A stretch of DNA of 64,000 nt, taken from assembly GCF_016865365.1 (NCBI RefSeq), contig NZ_AP024469.1, forward strand, positions 3,874,501-3,938,500. Reading direction: 5' to 3'. Both the position numbers and the translations under genes were made by a program. Origin of the DNA: Geobacter sp. SVR (GTDB lineage: Bacteria; Desulfobacterota; Desulfuromonadia; Geobacterales; Pseudopelobacteraceae). Below are positions 1 to 8,709 of this stretch, piece by piece; the first letter of the stretch is position 1, and the number at the start of each line of letters is the position of its first letter. The notes beneath the pieces were generated by a model that saw only the letters and a program-made list of their open reading frames with translations, had not been told where the DNA came from and ran no database searches.

Positions 1-150
1 AGCACGGTCCGCCCCACCTCGCTCCTGCGGCGTTTCGCCACCCCCGAAGAGGTCGCCGCCCTGGTGGCCTACGTCTGCAGCCCGCTCTCCTCAGCCACCA
101 ACGGGGCGGCCCTCAGGGTGGATGGCGGGGTGGTACGTTCCTGCTTTTAG
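1..150 (+). CDS. SDR-family oxidoreductase, C-terminal end (partial)
   Basis: Only the last 49 codons are present; the gene begins before the window. The residues RFATPEEVAALVAYVCSP followed by TNGAALRVDGG match the C-terminal end of classical short-chain dehydrogenases (helix before the substrate lid, then the conserved G-x-x-x-x-V-D-G-G motif). This end of the family only contributes to cofactor and subunit contacts, so the substrate cannot be guessed. A strong hairpin terminator follows within about 50 bases. Confidence 0.8.
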   Translation, partial: STVRPTSLLRRFATPEEVAALVAYVCSPLSSATNGAALRVDGGVVRSCF

Positions 151-196
151 CGCGCAATGCGAGGATGACATTTCGCTGCCTCCCCGATAGAGACAA

Positions 197-225
197 AAAA
201 ATCCCCGCCCTGCGGCGGGGATTTT
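197..225. terminator. Bidirectional intrinsic terminator
   Basis: A GC-rich inverted repeat (ATCCCCGCC/GGCGGGGAT, four-base loop) is flanked by A-run and T-run on opposite sides, so it can stop both the SDR gene on + and the DUF3793 gene on -. Confidence 0.8.
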
Positions 226-275
226 GATGACCATTCCTGTTTATCACATCAGACTCCGGAAGGATCGGCCTCTGT

Positions 276-995
276 TCAGCAGTTCCCCCCTGTCCCTTGT
301 GCAGCCATAGGCCTGCAAACCGCCCTTGCCATAAGACACTGTGCAGGATCATGGCATGAATAGAGACGCTCGGCCATGCGGCTGCGGCACTCCCTGAAGC
401 GATCGGCCAATTCGAGGCTGCGGCGGGGATCACCGAAGATCTTCCAAGGGCCCTGGCAGGCGTATGCCAGCGGAATCCGCCCCATGAAGGCCAGCACATC
501 CTTCAGGGGATACCCGAGAAAGATGCCGATCTCATGGGGAAAGGCATCGGCCCTGGTGCGCGCGCCGAGCTGACACAAGGTCTGCTCCGGATCGGCCGGC
601 CTCTTGTAGCCCAGTTTGCCCAGAATGACTGTCACCGCCTTCATCTGCAGCAGCTCCTGCAGCAGATCCTCGCGGTAGAGATATACCAGCAGTGCCTCTC
701 CGCTGTCCTTGAGTTCCCTGACCTTCAGGCCGCTGCCCGAGAGCAGCGCGGCGCCGTGTGTCTTCCAAATCCGGTAGGGATTGAGGCCGCATCGGCGGGT
801 GCGGTTGACCAGGTTCACCAGGTTACCGGGCTTCTCCCCTTCGACCACCTCGGCTGCCTCCAGTGCCAGATATGCTGCAAAGCAGTCGCGGGTACCAGAA
901 AAACGGGGAGCCAAGTCGTTCCAAAGGGGGTATGCAGTGACTGCTCGGCCGTTCAAACCGGTTGTCCGTTGCACTTGTGCCATTGCCATCTCCAT
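276..995 (-). CDS. DUF3793 family protein
   Basis: 239 aa. Family recognised from the conserved blocks LAPRFSGTRDCFAAYLALE near residue 28, the RRCGLNPYRIW region, and HEIGIFLGYPLKDVLAFMG near residue 155. The function of DUF3793 is not established; from general knowledge such genes in anaerobes often sit near iron-transport or flavodoxin genes. Consistent with that, a Fur-like dyad lies immediately upstream of the start. The first three Met codons (residues 1, 3, 5) are all possible starts; the most upstream is kept. Confidence 0.75.
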   Translation of the reverse strand: MEMAMAQVQRTTGLNGRAVTAYPLWNDLAPRFSGTRDCFAAYLALEAAEVVEGEKPGNLVNLVNRTRRCGLNPYRIWKTHGAALLSGSGLKVRELKDSGEALLVYLYREDLLQELLQMKAVTVILGKLGYKRPADPEQTLCQLGARTRADAFPHEIGIFLGYPLKDVLAFMGRIPLAYACQGPWKIFGDPRRSLELADRFRECRSRMAERLYSCHDPAQCLMARAVCRPMAAQGTGGNC

Positions 996-1002
996 ACATG
1001 GT

Positions 1003-1022
1003 ATTGAAATTCGTTTTCAATA
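1003..1022. promoter_or_regulatory. Fur-like operator
   Basis: AT-rich dyad TTGAAAACGAATTTCAA (minus-strand reading), 8 bases upstream of the DUF3793 start. It resembles the 7-1-7 inverted-repeat Fur box in spacing and base composition but is not a perfect match, so iron control of the DUF3793 gene is an inference. Confidence 0.5.
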
Positions 1023-1191
1023 TATACGGGTAACGCCGGCATGTCAAATGGTAATGTCCGGAATACGGGCTTCGCGCTCATGGCAGAGCCGTGTGTTCCT
1101 GCCCTCTCCAGCCATCTGCTATAAAGTATACCATCAGGGATGTTCCATGAAGCCGTGGAAGGCATCCCCGGGCCGGCCCACCGCCCCAATA

Positions 1192-1719
1192 TTATCGATA
1201 TCCGCTGCCGATCGCCGAAAACGGCAGGTCCAGAGCGAGTGCCGGCACCTGCCGGGCCACCCAGGCGGTAAAGGTGTTGCTGTTCGGCCCCGGGAAGGCG
1301 CTGTAGGTATCGGGCCAGGGATAGCTGCGTGCAGCCCGGTCAACGGCGGTGATCAGTTCGTCCACACCGGCGCCGCGATGATCCTTCAGAAGCCGGGGAC
1401 GCTCCCCGAACCAGAAGCGGTCCGGCAGGTCCTTTTCGATGCGCACTATCGGCAATCCGCGCCACTGGCGCCAGCCGATGACCTCGTAGACCGTGTAGCC
1501 AGGCTCGTTGCTATGCTTGGCCACAATCCAGGTGTGGATGGCGAACCAGCCGCGCCAGCCCCAGGTCGGCGCCCCGTACACCTGCAGCACCGCCTCTTTG
1601 ACCACCGCGGGATCCGGCGCAATGCCGGCCGGCTCACGGCTGGCGGTTCGCCAGTCCTTGCCGGCGCCGCAGCCCGAAAGCATGTACATCATGACGCTGA
1701 ACAGCATGATTCGTTTCAC
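1192..1719 (-). CDS. DUF3750 domain lipoprotein
   Basis: 175 aa. Starts at GTG 1719 because AGGAG lies 6 bases before it; a longer frame with upstream ATG codons has no ribosome site. The N-terminus is a lipoprotein signal (VKRIMLFSVMMYMLSGC, lipobox LSGC), so the mature protein is probably anchored in a membrane facing the periplasm. The body matches DUF3750: WGWRGWFAIHTWI, YTVYEVIGW, a DRFWFGERPRLL block, and a C-terminal PGPNSNTFTAWVARQVP motif containing Asn/Ser/Asn. Biochemical role unknown. Confidence 0.8.
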   Translation of the reverse strand: MKRIMLFSVMMYMLSGCGAGKDWRTASREPAGIAPDPAVVKEAVLQVYGAPTWGWRGWFAIHTWIVAKHSNEPGYTVYEVIGWRQWRGLPIVRIEKDLPDRFWFGERPRLLKDHRGAGVDELITAVDRAARSYPWPDTYSAFPGPNSNTFTAWVARQVPALALDLPFSAIGSGYR

Positions 1720-1883
1720 GATATGCTCCTGTTGCATTTTTCCCGAATGTACGGGCACCGCCGATCAGATATTATTCTGCACCGCTCTCGACGGTATTAC
1801 AAGGAGGGAGCCCGTGCGATAGTGCTTGCCTGACCTTCCGGGAATACTTTATGGTGTGGACACATCCCCCCGCAGGAGACCAT

Positions 1884-2810
1884 ATGATCCGCAACCGCCT
1901 CACCTGTATCGACCTCGACCAGCCGGCCCTGGAAGGTTTCCGGCAATTCATCAGCTCCTGGCTGTACAGCAGCGATGACCTGACCATGCTGGTCGATCCC
2001 GGCCCGCTCTCAACCATCCCGCACCTCTGCACCCAGCTACGGCAGCAGGGGGTCGACCATCTCGATTACGTGCTTCTGACCCACATCCACATCGACCATG
2101 CCGGAGGAACCGGAGCCCTGCTAAGGGAGTATCCGGATGCGACCGTTGTCTGCCATCCCGAGGGGATTCGTCATCTGGTTGCGCCGGAGAAGCTTTGGCA
2201 GGGTTCCCGTACGGTGCTCGGCCGGCTGGCGGATATTTACGGCGAGATCGCGCCGGTACCGGAGAAACGGATAACCTTCGAAGAGAGCATCGGCCGGACC
2301 GGCATACGCGCCTTTCTGACCCCCGGCCATGCCCAGCACCACTGCAGCTATCTGCTGGACGAACTGCTGTTTGCCGGCGAAGTGGCCGGCGTGCGCTGCG
2401 ACCTGCCGGACGGCATCTTCATGCGCCCGGCCACCCCCCCCCGCTTCATACTTCCCACCGCACTCGATTCGCTCGACCGTATGATCGTTCTGGCCCCCCG
2501 CCAGATGGTTTTTGCCCATTACGGACTGGTGGAAAACGCCCTCGAACACCTGCAGATCGCGCGCAACCAATTGTTGCTGTGGGTCAGGGGGACCGCGGCA
2601 GTCGCCGAAGTGGCAGAGGGGGAACGGGAAGAGGCCATGGTGGCCTGGCTGATGGAGCGGGACGAGCATTACCGGAATTTCGACCGCCTGCCGGTGGATA
2701 TCCAGGCCCGGGAGCGCTACTTCCTCGGCAATACGCTGCGCGGCATGGGAGAATATGTGGCGGCCCTTCCGCCGGAAGAGCGCCGGGTATTGGCCGAAGC
2801 GGCTTCATAA
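1884..2810 (+). CDS. MBL-fold metallo-hydrolase
   Basis: 308 aa. The start is ATG 1884, preceded by CAGGAG at ideal distance; an in-frame ATG 33 bases upstream lacks one. The zinc-binding signature THIHIDHAGG (HxHxDH) lies near residue 67 and a GHAQHHCSY histidine motif near 144, as in metallo-beta-lactamase-fold hydrolases. A C-terminal helical region of about 80 residues follows the catalytic fold. Likely a cytoplasmic thioester- or phosphoester-type hydrolase; the substrate is unknown. Related in fold to the second MBL gene at 43 kb but not a close copy. Confidence 0.85.
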   Translation: MIRNRLTCIDLDQPALEGFRQFISSWLYSSDDLTMLVDPGPLSTIPHLCTQLRQQGVDHLDYVLLTHIHIDHAGGTGALLREYPDATVVCHPEGIRHLVAPEKLWQGSRTVLGRLADIYGEIAPVPEKRITFEESIGRTGIRAFLTPGHAQHHCSYLLDELLFAGEVAGVRCDLPDGIFMRPATPPRFILPTALDSLDRMIVLAPRQMVFAHYGLVENALEHLQIARNQLLLWVRGTAAVAEVAEGEREEAMVAWLMERDEHYRNFDRLPVDIQARERYFLGNTLRGMGEYVAALPPEERRVLAEAAS

Positions 2811-2945
2811 AAGATTACCGGCAGAAGTGCGCACACAATCGGATAACACGCGGAGGCACGGATTTCACCAACCTTACGCTGCCACGGATCCGGGTTACAC
2901 TATAACTGAAGTCAGACATCCACGAGAGCTTCGAACAGGCGAATC

Positions 2946-3299
2946 ATGCGCCATAAACCGCGTCAAGCCACCGTACCGCGGCCCGCTCCGGAAACCGCCC
3001 GCCAGGCTGTCGCTGGCCTGCTCCGCGGGCCGCCTCTCTCCGTCAGGGAGATCTCGATCAAAGCCCATCTTTCAGAGAAAGAGGTCTATGATCATCTGGA
3101 GCATATCCGGCGCAGCCTTCAGGCCGAAGGGTGCCTGCTGGAGGTGACTCCCGCTGAATGCCGCAATTGCGGGTTCGTGTTTGCCAAACGCGAGCGCCTG
3201 TCCCCTCCGGGGAAATGCCCGCTGTGCCGGCATGAAGCGATCCTTGAGCCGCTCTTCTCAGTCAGGCGCCGCCGGGATCACAGCAAGGGCGACGAGTAA
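2946..3299 (+). CDS. HTH / zinc-ribbon transcriptional regulator (COG3357-like)
   Basis: 117 aa. The N-terminal half (about residues 15-65) reads as a winged helix-turn-helix (PLSVREISIKAHLSEKEVYDHL), the C-terminal half as a zinc ribbon with CRNCGF and CPLC pairs about 20 residues apart. This arrangement matches the predicted regulators grouped as HTH fused to Zn-ribbon. No target is obvious: the upstream MBL gene is 135 bases away on the same strand and the downstream nitroreductase is convergent, its stop codon 16 bases away. Confidence 0.7.
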   Translation: MRHKPRQATVPRPAPETARQAVAGLLRGPPLSVREISIKAHLSEKEVYDHLEHIRRSLQAEGCLLEVTPAECRNCGFVFAKRERLSPPGKCPLCRHEAILEPLFSVRRRRDHSKGDE

Positions 3300-3315
3300 G
3301 GATTCCCGCCGGCAG

Positions 3316-3864
3316 TCATGCCGACTGATTTCTCTCCCAGGCCCGATCGTAGCTGTTGTGCCTGACCTTGCCATACTGCAACTGATCGGCGGAGAGCGGC
3401 TTTCTTGTTTCAGCGGGATGGCCGATGCCGATCATCGCTTCTACCCGTATATGCGCCGGCAGACCGAGCAGCTCCTGAACGAACGACTCGGCGCTGGTGC
3501 TGCGGTCGTGCGGGCGGTTGCGTATCTGTATCCAGCAACTGCCCAGTCCCACCGATTGCGCCACCATCTGCACCATGATGGCGGCTATCGAGCAATCCTC
3601 GACCCACACATCGGATTTTGTCTCATCAGCACAGACCACGATACCTGCCGCCGCCCCCTTGAAAAAAGCAGAGCCGTGCTCCTTGGCTGTTGCCAGCGTT
3701 TCCAGAATCGCAGGTTCATCCACAACCACGAATTCCCAGGGATTGATGTTACGTGAAGAAGGGGCACGCAGCAGCGTTTCCACCAGCAGATCAAGGGTGG
3801 TGCGATCGATCCGCTGAGCGGTATATCTGCGGATGCTGCGGCGGTTCCTTACCAGTTCGATCAT
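3316..3864 (-). CDS. Nitroreductase family protein
   Basis: 182 aa. The FMN-binding N-terminus RNRRSIRRYTAQRIDR and APSSRNINPWEFVVV, plus GLGSCWIQIR in the C-terminal half, are typical of the NADH oxidase/nitroreductase fold. It probably reduces nitro compounds or quinones with NAD(P)H, but members vary widely in substrate. It lies 54 bases downstream of the hybrid kinase gene on the same strand and may be cotranscribed with it. Confidence 0.9.
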   Translation of the reverse strand: MIELVRNRRSIRRYTAQRIDRTTLDLLVETLLRAPSSRNINPWEFVVVDEPAILETLATAKEHGSAFFKGAAAGIVVCADETKSDVWVEDCSIAAIMVQMVAQSVGLGSCWIQIRNRPHDRSTSAESFVQELLGLPAHIRVEAMIGIGHPAETRKPLSADQLQYGKVRHNSYDRAWERNQSA

Positions 3865-3918
3865 TCTGAAATCCTCCTGAATATATGGTTGCGTTTGCCG
3901 CTCTTCAGAAAAGGCTGC

Positions 3919-6579
3919 TTATGCCATTCTTCCGGGGACAGGTTCCGGTCCCCCGGCCAGTATCTCCGCAACCTTATTCTCCATGGCCGCCACAGAAAAG
4001 GGTTTCTGAATGAAACCGGCACCTTTTTCCAACTGTCCCTGCTGAACGATCACGCTGTCGGTATAGCCGGACATGAACAGTACCCGCAAACCGGGCTGGT
4101 GCTTGGCCAGGCACCGGTACATCTCGTTGCCGTTCATCTCGGGCATGATCATATCCGAAATCAGCAGATCCAGTACCGTGTCCTTGGCCAGCTCCAGCGC
4201 CTTCGAAGGGGTATCCGCCTCAATTACCTCGTATCCGCGCATCTCCAGCAACTCCCTGACCATGGAGCGTACCATGCCATTGTCTTCCACCAGCAGGATG
4301 ACCCCCCGCCCCTGATGCGCACTTTCGTTGACAGCCTCCGGTTGCCGTTCCCGGGGCTGTTCCTGGACACTGGGGAAGTATAATTTGAATACAGTCCCTT
4401 TTTCCGGTTCTGAATAGACCCAGACACTGCCGCCATGCTGCTTGACTATGCCGTAAACGGTGGCCAGGCCGAACCCGGAGCCCTGCCCGACCTCTTTGGT
4501 GGTAAAAAAGGGCTCGAAGATATGCTGCATGGTTTCCTTGCTCATGCCGCATCCGCTGTCGCTGATGGCCAGCATCACAAAACTGCCGGGCACCGCATCC
4601 GCATGGCTGCGGGCATACTCGCCGTCAAGGGTCGCCATGCAGGTCTCGATGGTAATGACACCCACCCCCTCGATGGCATCCTGAGCATTGACAACCAGGT
4701 TCATGATCACCTGCTCGACCTGGTTCCTGTCGGCACAAATCCGTTCGATGTCGGGGCCCAGCAGAAGCCGGATATCGATATTCTCGCGGATGGTTCGCCT
4801 CAGGATCGCCGTAAAGTCGGAAATGAGCTGGTTGAGACTCATGATATGCATGTCGAGCATCTGCTTGCGGCCGAAGCTGAGCAGTTGCTGGGTCAGCTCC
4901 CTGGCGCGGCCGGCGGCCTGCATGATCTGCCCGACCTGCTCCCGGGCAACGGGGTCGGCCGTGCGGTGCACCAGTTCGGCGTAACCGATGATCGGAGTCA
5001 GCAGATTGTTGAAATCGTGAGCTATGCCGCCTGCCAGGCGACCGATCGACTCGATGCGCTGGGCCTGGTTCAACTGTTCGGTCAGGCACCTTTTTTCATC
5101 TTCAGCGGCCTTGCGCTCGCTGATGTCGCGGACCAGAACGATCAGACGGTTGACGCCGCCGATGGCGGCCATGCGCATGCTGATCTCGGTCCAGAAAAGC
5201 CGGCCGTCGCGATGCTTGCTGCGCCACTCGAACAACTGCGGCTGTCCCTCCGCAGTCAGCGCCATCCATGCCAAAGCCTCCCGCTGGCTGTAGGGAGGCT
5301 CCCCCAGACTGAGGCGTTCCACATCCAACTGGAGAGCTTCATGCCGGCTGTAGCCGAACATGCTGCACATCGCCTGGTTCACGTCGAGAATCGTGCCGGT
5401 TTCGAGGTCGTGGATCAGAACCGCGTCATTCAGCGAATCGAAAATGGCATGAAATTTTTCCTCGCTCTCCTTCAGCAGCGCTTCGGCCTGATCGCGCTCA
5501 TGCAGCCGGATACGGAGGGAATCGGTCATCGAATCGAAGGATTGCGCCAGCTGCCCCAGTTCGTCCCCGGTATACGGCACGTTGGTTCTGATGGCGAGGT
5601 TGCCGCGGGCAAGCGACTGGGAGGCTGCCGCCATCTTCTCGACCGGCACGACGAAATAGCGGCCGGACAGAATCCGCGTAGCTGCCAGGGTCAGGCTCGC
5701 CGCCAGGACGAACACGAACATCGAGCCGATCAGAAAGCGCCTGGCTGCAACCAGGGCCTCGTCTTCCGGTATGGAGACCCGGATATAGAGGTAAGGAGGA
5801 TCGCCGGGGCGCAGACTGAGCCGCGTGAAAGCCAGCAGTCTTTTGACATTGTCCAGTCCGACATCCACAAAAACGCCTTCTTCATCGGGTCCGGTAACCC
5901 GGCTGCGCAGGTGGGGCAGGTCCTGCAGGCCGGGCTTGACGGTTTCGTGGTCCGGATAGCGCAGGATCACCACTCCGCGGTGGTCGGTCACGTTGAGGAC
6001 GGCGTTTTCGGGGAGTTTCTGGGCGTCGAAGATGGCATCGAACTGGGTGAGATCGAAGGTGGCATATAGCACCACCACCGGATTGCCGGCATGGTCAAGA
6101 ACCGGCAGGCTGAAATGGATCGAGGGTTTGCCCACTGAGCGGCTGACGGTGTATTCACCGGCGCTGAAGCGTCTGGTACGCAGGGCATCCTGAAAGTATT
6201 TGCGGTCGCGGATGTTGAAATTGCCCGGCACGCCGCTGGCTACCAGGTTGCCCTCCAGATCGGCAATGCCGATGTTCAGGCTCGACGGGCTCTGGCGCAG
6301 GATACTGCCGAGAATGGCGGTACAGGCCCGCCCATCCTTTTGCCGCACTTCGGGGAATTCCGACAGGGTGATCAGCAGGTTGCGGACCCCCTCCACCCGG
6401 GCGGCATGTTGAAAGGCGATCGCCCGGGAAGCAGCCAGGGCCGCCTGCTCGGCTTTTTTGTGCTCCGTTTCGTATCGGGAGTAGATGTCGTAGCAGCAGG
6501 CGGCAATCACCGGCAGGCCAGCGGCCAGCATGATGACAATCAGCTTGGTGCGGATGGAGAAATGCCGAATCATGCCCAC
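3919..6579 (-). CDS. Membrane hybrid sensor histidine kinase (Cache-HAMP-PAS-HisKA-HATPase-REC)
   Basis: 886 aa. Order: transmembrane helix near 10-30, extracytoplasmic Cache-type sensor to about 275, second membrane helix near 280-300, HAMP (to about 355), PAS (about 372-490), HisKA with His521 in AGGIAHDFNNLLTP, HATPase with DSGCGM and GSGFGLATVYGI, and a receiver domain whose phospho-acceptor is Asp809 in LLISDMIMPEMNG. The HDFNN variety of HisKA is typical of deltaproteobacterial hybrid kinases. No separate response regulator is adjacent, so output probably passes from the fused receiver to an unlinked partner. Confidence 0.92.
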   Translation of the reverse strand: MGMIRHFSIRTKLIVIMLAAGLPVIAACCYDIYSRYETEHKKAEQAALAASRAIAFQHAARVEGVRNLLITLSEFPEVRQKDGRACTAILGSILRQSPSSLNIGIADLEGNLVASGVPGNFNIRDRKYFQDALRTRRFSAGEYTVSRSVGKPSIHFSLPVLDHAGNPVVVLYATFDLTQFDAIFDAQKLPENAVLNVTDHRGVVILRYPDHETVKPGLQDLPHLRSRVTGPDEEGVFVDVGLDNVKRLLAFTRLSLRPGDPPYLYIRVSIPEDEALVAARRFLIGSMFVFVLAASLTLAATRILSGRYFVVPVEKMAAASQSLARGNLAIRTNVPYTGDELGQLAQSFDSMTDSLRIRLHERDQAEALLKESEEKFHAIFDSLNDAVLIHDLETGTILDVNQAMCSMFGYSRHEALQLDVERLSLGEPPYSQREALAWMALTAEGQPQLFEWRSKHRDGRLFWTEISMRMAAIGGVNRLIVLVRDISERKAAEDEKRCLTEQLNQAQRIESIGRLAGGIAHDFNNLLTPIIGYAELVHRTADPVAREQVGQIMQAAGRARELTQQLLSFGRKQMLDMHIMSLNQLISDFTAILRRTIRENIDIRLLLGPDIERICADRNQVEQVIMNLVVNAQDAIEGVGVITIETCMATLDGEYARSHADAVPGSFVMLAISDSGCGMSKETMQHIFEPFFTTKEVGQGSGFGLATVYGIVKQHGGSVWVYSEPEKGTVFKLYFPSVQEQPRERQPEAVNESAHQGRGVILLVEDNGMVRSMVRELLEMRGYEVIEADTPSKALELAKDTVLDLLISDMIMPEMNGNEMYRCLAKHQPGLRVLFMSGYTDSVIVQQGQLEKGAGFIQKPFSVAAMENKVAEILAGGPEPVPGRMA

Positions 6580-6849
6580 AGTCGCCCTTGTGCGGCCCGG
6601 GCTCCTGCGGAAACAGGCTCTTCCGGACCGGTGCTGCGCTCTTCGCGCGCTGCTGATGGGACACCATACGGCATTGAGCCCATTTATTCAATAACTGCTT
6701 TGGTGCTGCTGCCGTGCCCGGGCATTGTGCCGCCTGCAGCTGAAGCGCTGCCTCAGCCCGTAATCACCCTTTATTCCCGCGGTAAAGTTTGGTAAGGTGA
6801 CCACCGCCGCTTTCGTAAAGGGAAACTACTATCTACCGAAGGAGCCCAT
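6580..6849. other. Divergent intergenic region
   Basis: 270 bases between the divergent kinase and thioesterase genes. It must hold both promoters; no consensus -35/-10 pair, hairpin or coding frame stands out. The only clear signal is the AAGGAG ribosome site of the thioesterase at its right edge. Confidence 0.4.
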
Positions 6850-7362
6850 GTGGTAAAGACTGCCGTTGGAAAAGTAACCGTAACCCTCTGTCCGCCGGTT
6901 GATCTTCAGGGGGAGACGGATTGGACCCCCTTCGACGCCCCCGCACTGGTGGGCGAGTCTCTGCGCTTCGTATCGGGTGACCCGGAAGGCAACCGTTTTC
7001 GGACCCGCTACTACCGCGACCCGGAGCAGCACCTGCAGGCGCGGATCTGGTTCGGTCCCGAAACCGAAGGCCCTCCCGGGCATGCCCATGGCGGATCGGT
7101 GGCCGCGGTGCTGGATGAGGTGCTGGGCTTGGCGGCCTGGGCAGCCGGCTATCCGATCGTAGTCGGCAACCTGAGTGTCAGCTTCCGGAACCTGTTGCCG
7201 TTGCAGAAGGTGGTCACGGTAGCCAGCAGCGTCGTCTCCGCCAAGGGACGCAAGGTCATGGTGCATGGCCGCATCTTTTGCGGCGAAACACTCTACGCAG
7301 AAGGTGAATGCCTCTGCATCACAATTGCCGGCAAGGCCAAATCCCCCAATCGTGGCGACTGA
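6850..7362 (+). CDS. PaaI-type hotdog thioesterase
   Basis: 170 aa, GTG start chosen because AAGGAG lies 6 bases upstream. The core HAHGGSVAAVLDEVLGLAAW-like motif near residues 77-97 (HGG followed by a helix with Asp/Glu) is the catalytic signature of the PaaI/4HBT hotdog thioesterases, and VGNLSVSFRNLLPL is the following central strand. It most likely hydrolyses an acyl-CoA; the acyl group is not predictable. Single-gene unit, with no linked acyl-CoA pathway genes. Confidence 0.85.
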   Translation: MVKTAVGKVTVTLCPPVDLQGETDWTPFDAPALVGESLRFVSGDPEGNRFRTRYYRDPEQHLQARIWFGPETEGPPGHAHGGSVAAVLDEVLGLAAWAAGYPIVVGNLSVSFRNLLPLQKVVTVASSVVSAKGRKVMVHGRIFCGETLYAEGECLCITIAGKAKSPNRGD

Positions 7363-7540
7363 TTCTGGGGGCTTCGATCCTCAGAGCTGCCGCTGGTGTC
7401 GCTCCTGATCCCGCTAACCTTTGTGGCGGGACTGTTCCCCGGTTATGGGGCAGCTATCAGTGGAAACCGGGACGTAAATCAGACACCGTCCTATACATGT
7501 TTGTACCGGACTGCGGCACTCTGACTGACGACAGACTCCT

Positions 7541-7786
7541 CTATTTCTTCTTTCTGGCAACTTTCGTGGGGTGCGAGACTGCTCTCTCGTCATGGATTTC
7601 GGGCAGTGGTATGAACGAACCAAGAAGGGCTGGCTGGAGGATGTCAAAATGGGAAATGGCGATCTTGCGGTTTTTGCCGTCGCTGAATTGGATCATAGCG
7701 AGGGTGGCTGTTACTTCCAGGACCTTGCCGGCGCCCCATTCGAGCATCCCGCTGTGATTTACAATGTTGCCTACTTTGAGTGTCAT
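7541..7786 (-). CDS. DUF3553-like small protein
   Basis: 81 aa. The sequence VGNIVNHSGMLEWGAGKVLEV with a following beta-rich stretch (MIQFSDGKNRKIAI) resembles DUF3553 modules, small SH3-like barrels sometimes attached to UvrD-type helicases. It stands alone here. The C-terminus is basic (ARKKK). The ribosome site is weak. Function unknown. Confidence 0.6.
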   Translation of the reverse strand: MTLKVGNIVNHSGMLEWGAGKVLEVTATLAMIQFSDGKNRKIAISHFDILQPALLGSFIPLPEIHDERAVSHPTKVARKKK

Positions 7787-8186
7787 TGATCATACCGCTT
7801 TCTTTTGTAAAAATGGTGAGTGTTTCGAATATCAACCCGAGCACATGGACGAAATAATAAAATATGTACATGACATAACTATTTTATAGTACGGCAATGC
7901 TATCATAACGCAAGGAATATTCCGCTCGCCGTCTTCCTGAATGATACCGAAAACTCCATCTATCACGTAGTTATTACGTAAACTTACACGTATTTTACGA
8001 ATTTCGTATGAAAGATATCGGGAGAAAATAGTTTGGCAATTGCCATGTCTTGGCTTTCTCCTTCATATTCGACATACATTTTAAATTATTTACAGCTTGA
8101 CTTGCAGCACATACAGGTTTACGCTTAAACAGATTCGGAAATTTTCCGGATAAATTTAAAAGAAGTATCAGGAGAAGGTAAGAAAA
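7787..8186. other. AT-rich leader/promoter region of the cold-shock gene
   Basis: 400 bases, strikingly AT-rich against the surrounding genome, with no coding frame. It contains the dyad TACGAATTTCGTA at 7996-8008, several ACGTA repeats, and a possible promoter TTGACT (8097-8102), 17 bases, TACGCT (8120-8125), which would give a leader of about 55 bases before the csp start. Low GC and a structured leader are usual for cold-shock genes. Confidence 0.45.
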
Positions 8187-8387
8187 ATGGTAAATGGAAC
8201 AGTAAAATGGTTCAACGACAGCAAGGGTTTCGGGTTTCTTGAGCAGGAAAATGGCGACGATGTATTTTGTCACTTTTCCGCCATCGTCGGTGACGGATTC
8301 AAATCCCTTGCTGAAGGTGATAGAGTAACGTTTGATGTGACCAAGGGTCCGAAAGGGCTTCAGGCCGCGAATGTGAAACGGGTCTGA
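8187..8387 (+). CDS. CspA-family cold-shock protein
   Basis: 66 aa, the full length of a single cold-shock domain. The RNA-binding motifs RNP1 (KGFGFL, residues 14-19) and RNP2 (VFCHFSAI, near 29-36) are both present, as is the canonical opening [12 protein letters not shown]. It binds single-stranded RNA/DNA and prevents secondary structure. A good ribosome site (AGGAGAAGG) precedes the ATG and a strong terminator follows within 30 bases. Confidence 0.97.
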   Translation: MVNGTVKWFNDSKGFGFLEQENGDDVFCHFSAIVGDGFKSLAEGDRVTFDVTKGPKGLQAANVKRV

Positions 8388-8412
8388 CCCACTCTTCCTA
8401 GCGCTCCCAACG

Positions 8413-8438
8413 AAAGCCCCGGCATGCCGGGGCTTTTT
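8413..8438 (+). terminator. Intrinsic terminator of the cold-shock gene
   Basis: Stem AAGCCCCGG/CCGGGGCTT with a four-base CATG loop followed by a T run. Confidence 0.9.
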
Positions 8439-8471
8439 CGTTTCAGAAAATTATTCAGCAGGAGGAACGCA

Positions 8472-8624
8472 ATGGCGAAACCCAATTTCCAGTTTCAGAA
8501 GCGGAAAAAAGAACTTGAACGAAAAAAAAAGAACGAGGAAAAACTGTTGCGCAAGCAGACCAGAAACAGCGTTCCCCCCGAGGACACCTCCGAAGAGCCC
8601 TCCGCCGGAGAGAAGACCGAGTAA
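8472..8624 (+). CDS. Small highly basic/charged protein
   Basis: 50 aa, ATG chosen for the AGGAGG site 7 bases upstream. The sequence MAKPNFQFQKRKKELERKKK continues as a Lys/Glu/Arg-rich helix that is likely coiled-coil or disordered, with an acidic Pro/Glu tail. Similar short Lys-rich proteins following cold-shock genes are, from memory, common in Geobacter genomes, where they are uncharacterised. It may bind RNA or ribosomes, but that is speculation. Confidence 0.7.
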   Translation: MAKPNFQFQKRKKELERKKKNEEKLLRKQTRNSVPPEDTSEEPSAGEKTE

Positions 8625-8709
8625 GGCAAAATCCGGGAATTTTGGCGGCCATTGGCATTGACTCGGCCGGCAAACTCCCCTATAGTATCTCCCGCTGAAC
8701 GCTCGATAA

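Noticed and set aside
781-1833. Open frame of 350 codons on the + strand
   Set aside because: Covers the start regions and promoters of the two minus-strand genes (DUF3793, DUF3750), whose conserved motifs and ribosome sites are convincing.
4435-6069. Open frame of 544 codons on the + strand
   Set aside because: It is the antisense shadow of the hybrid kinase; no ribosome site, and the kinase frame has recognisable domains along its whole length.
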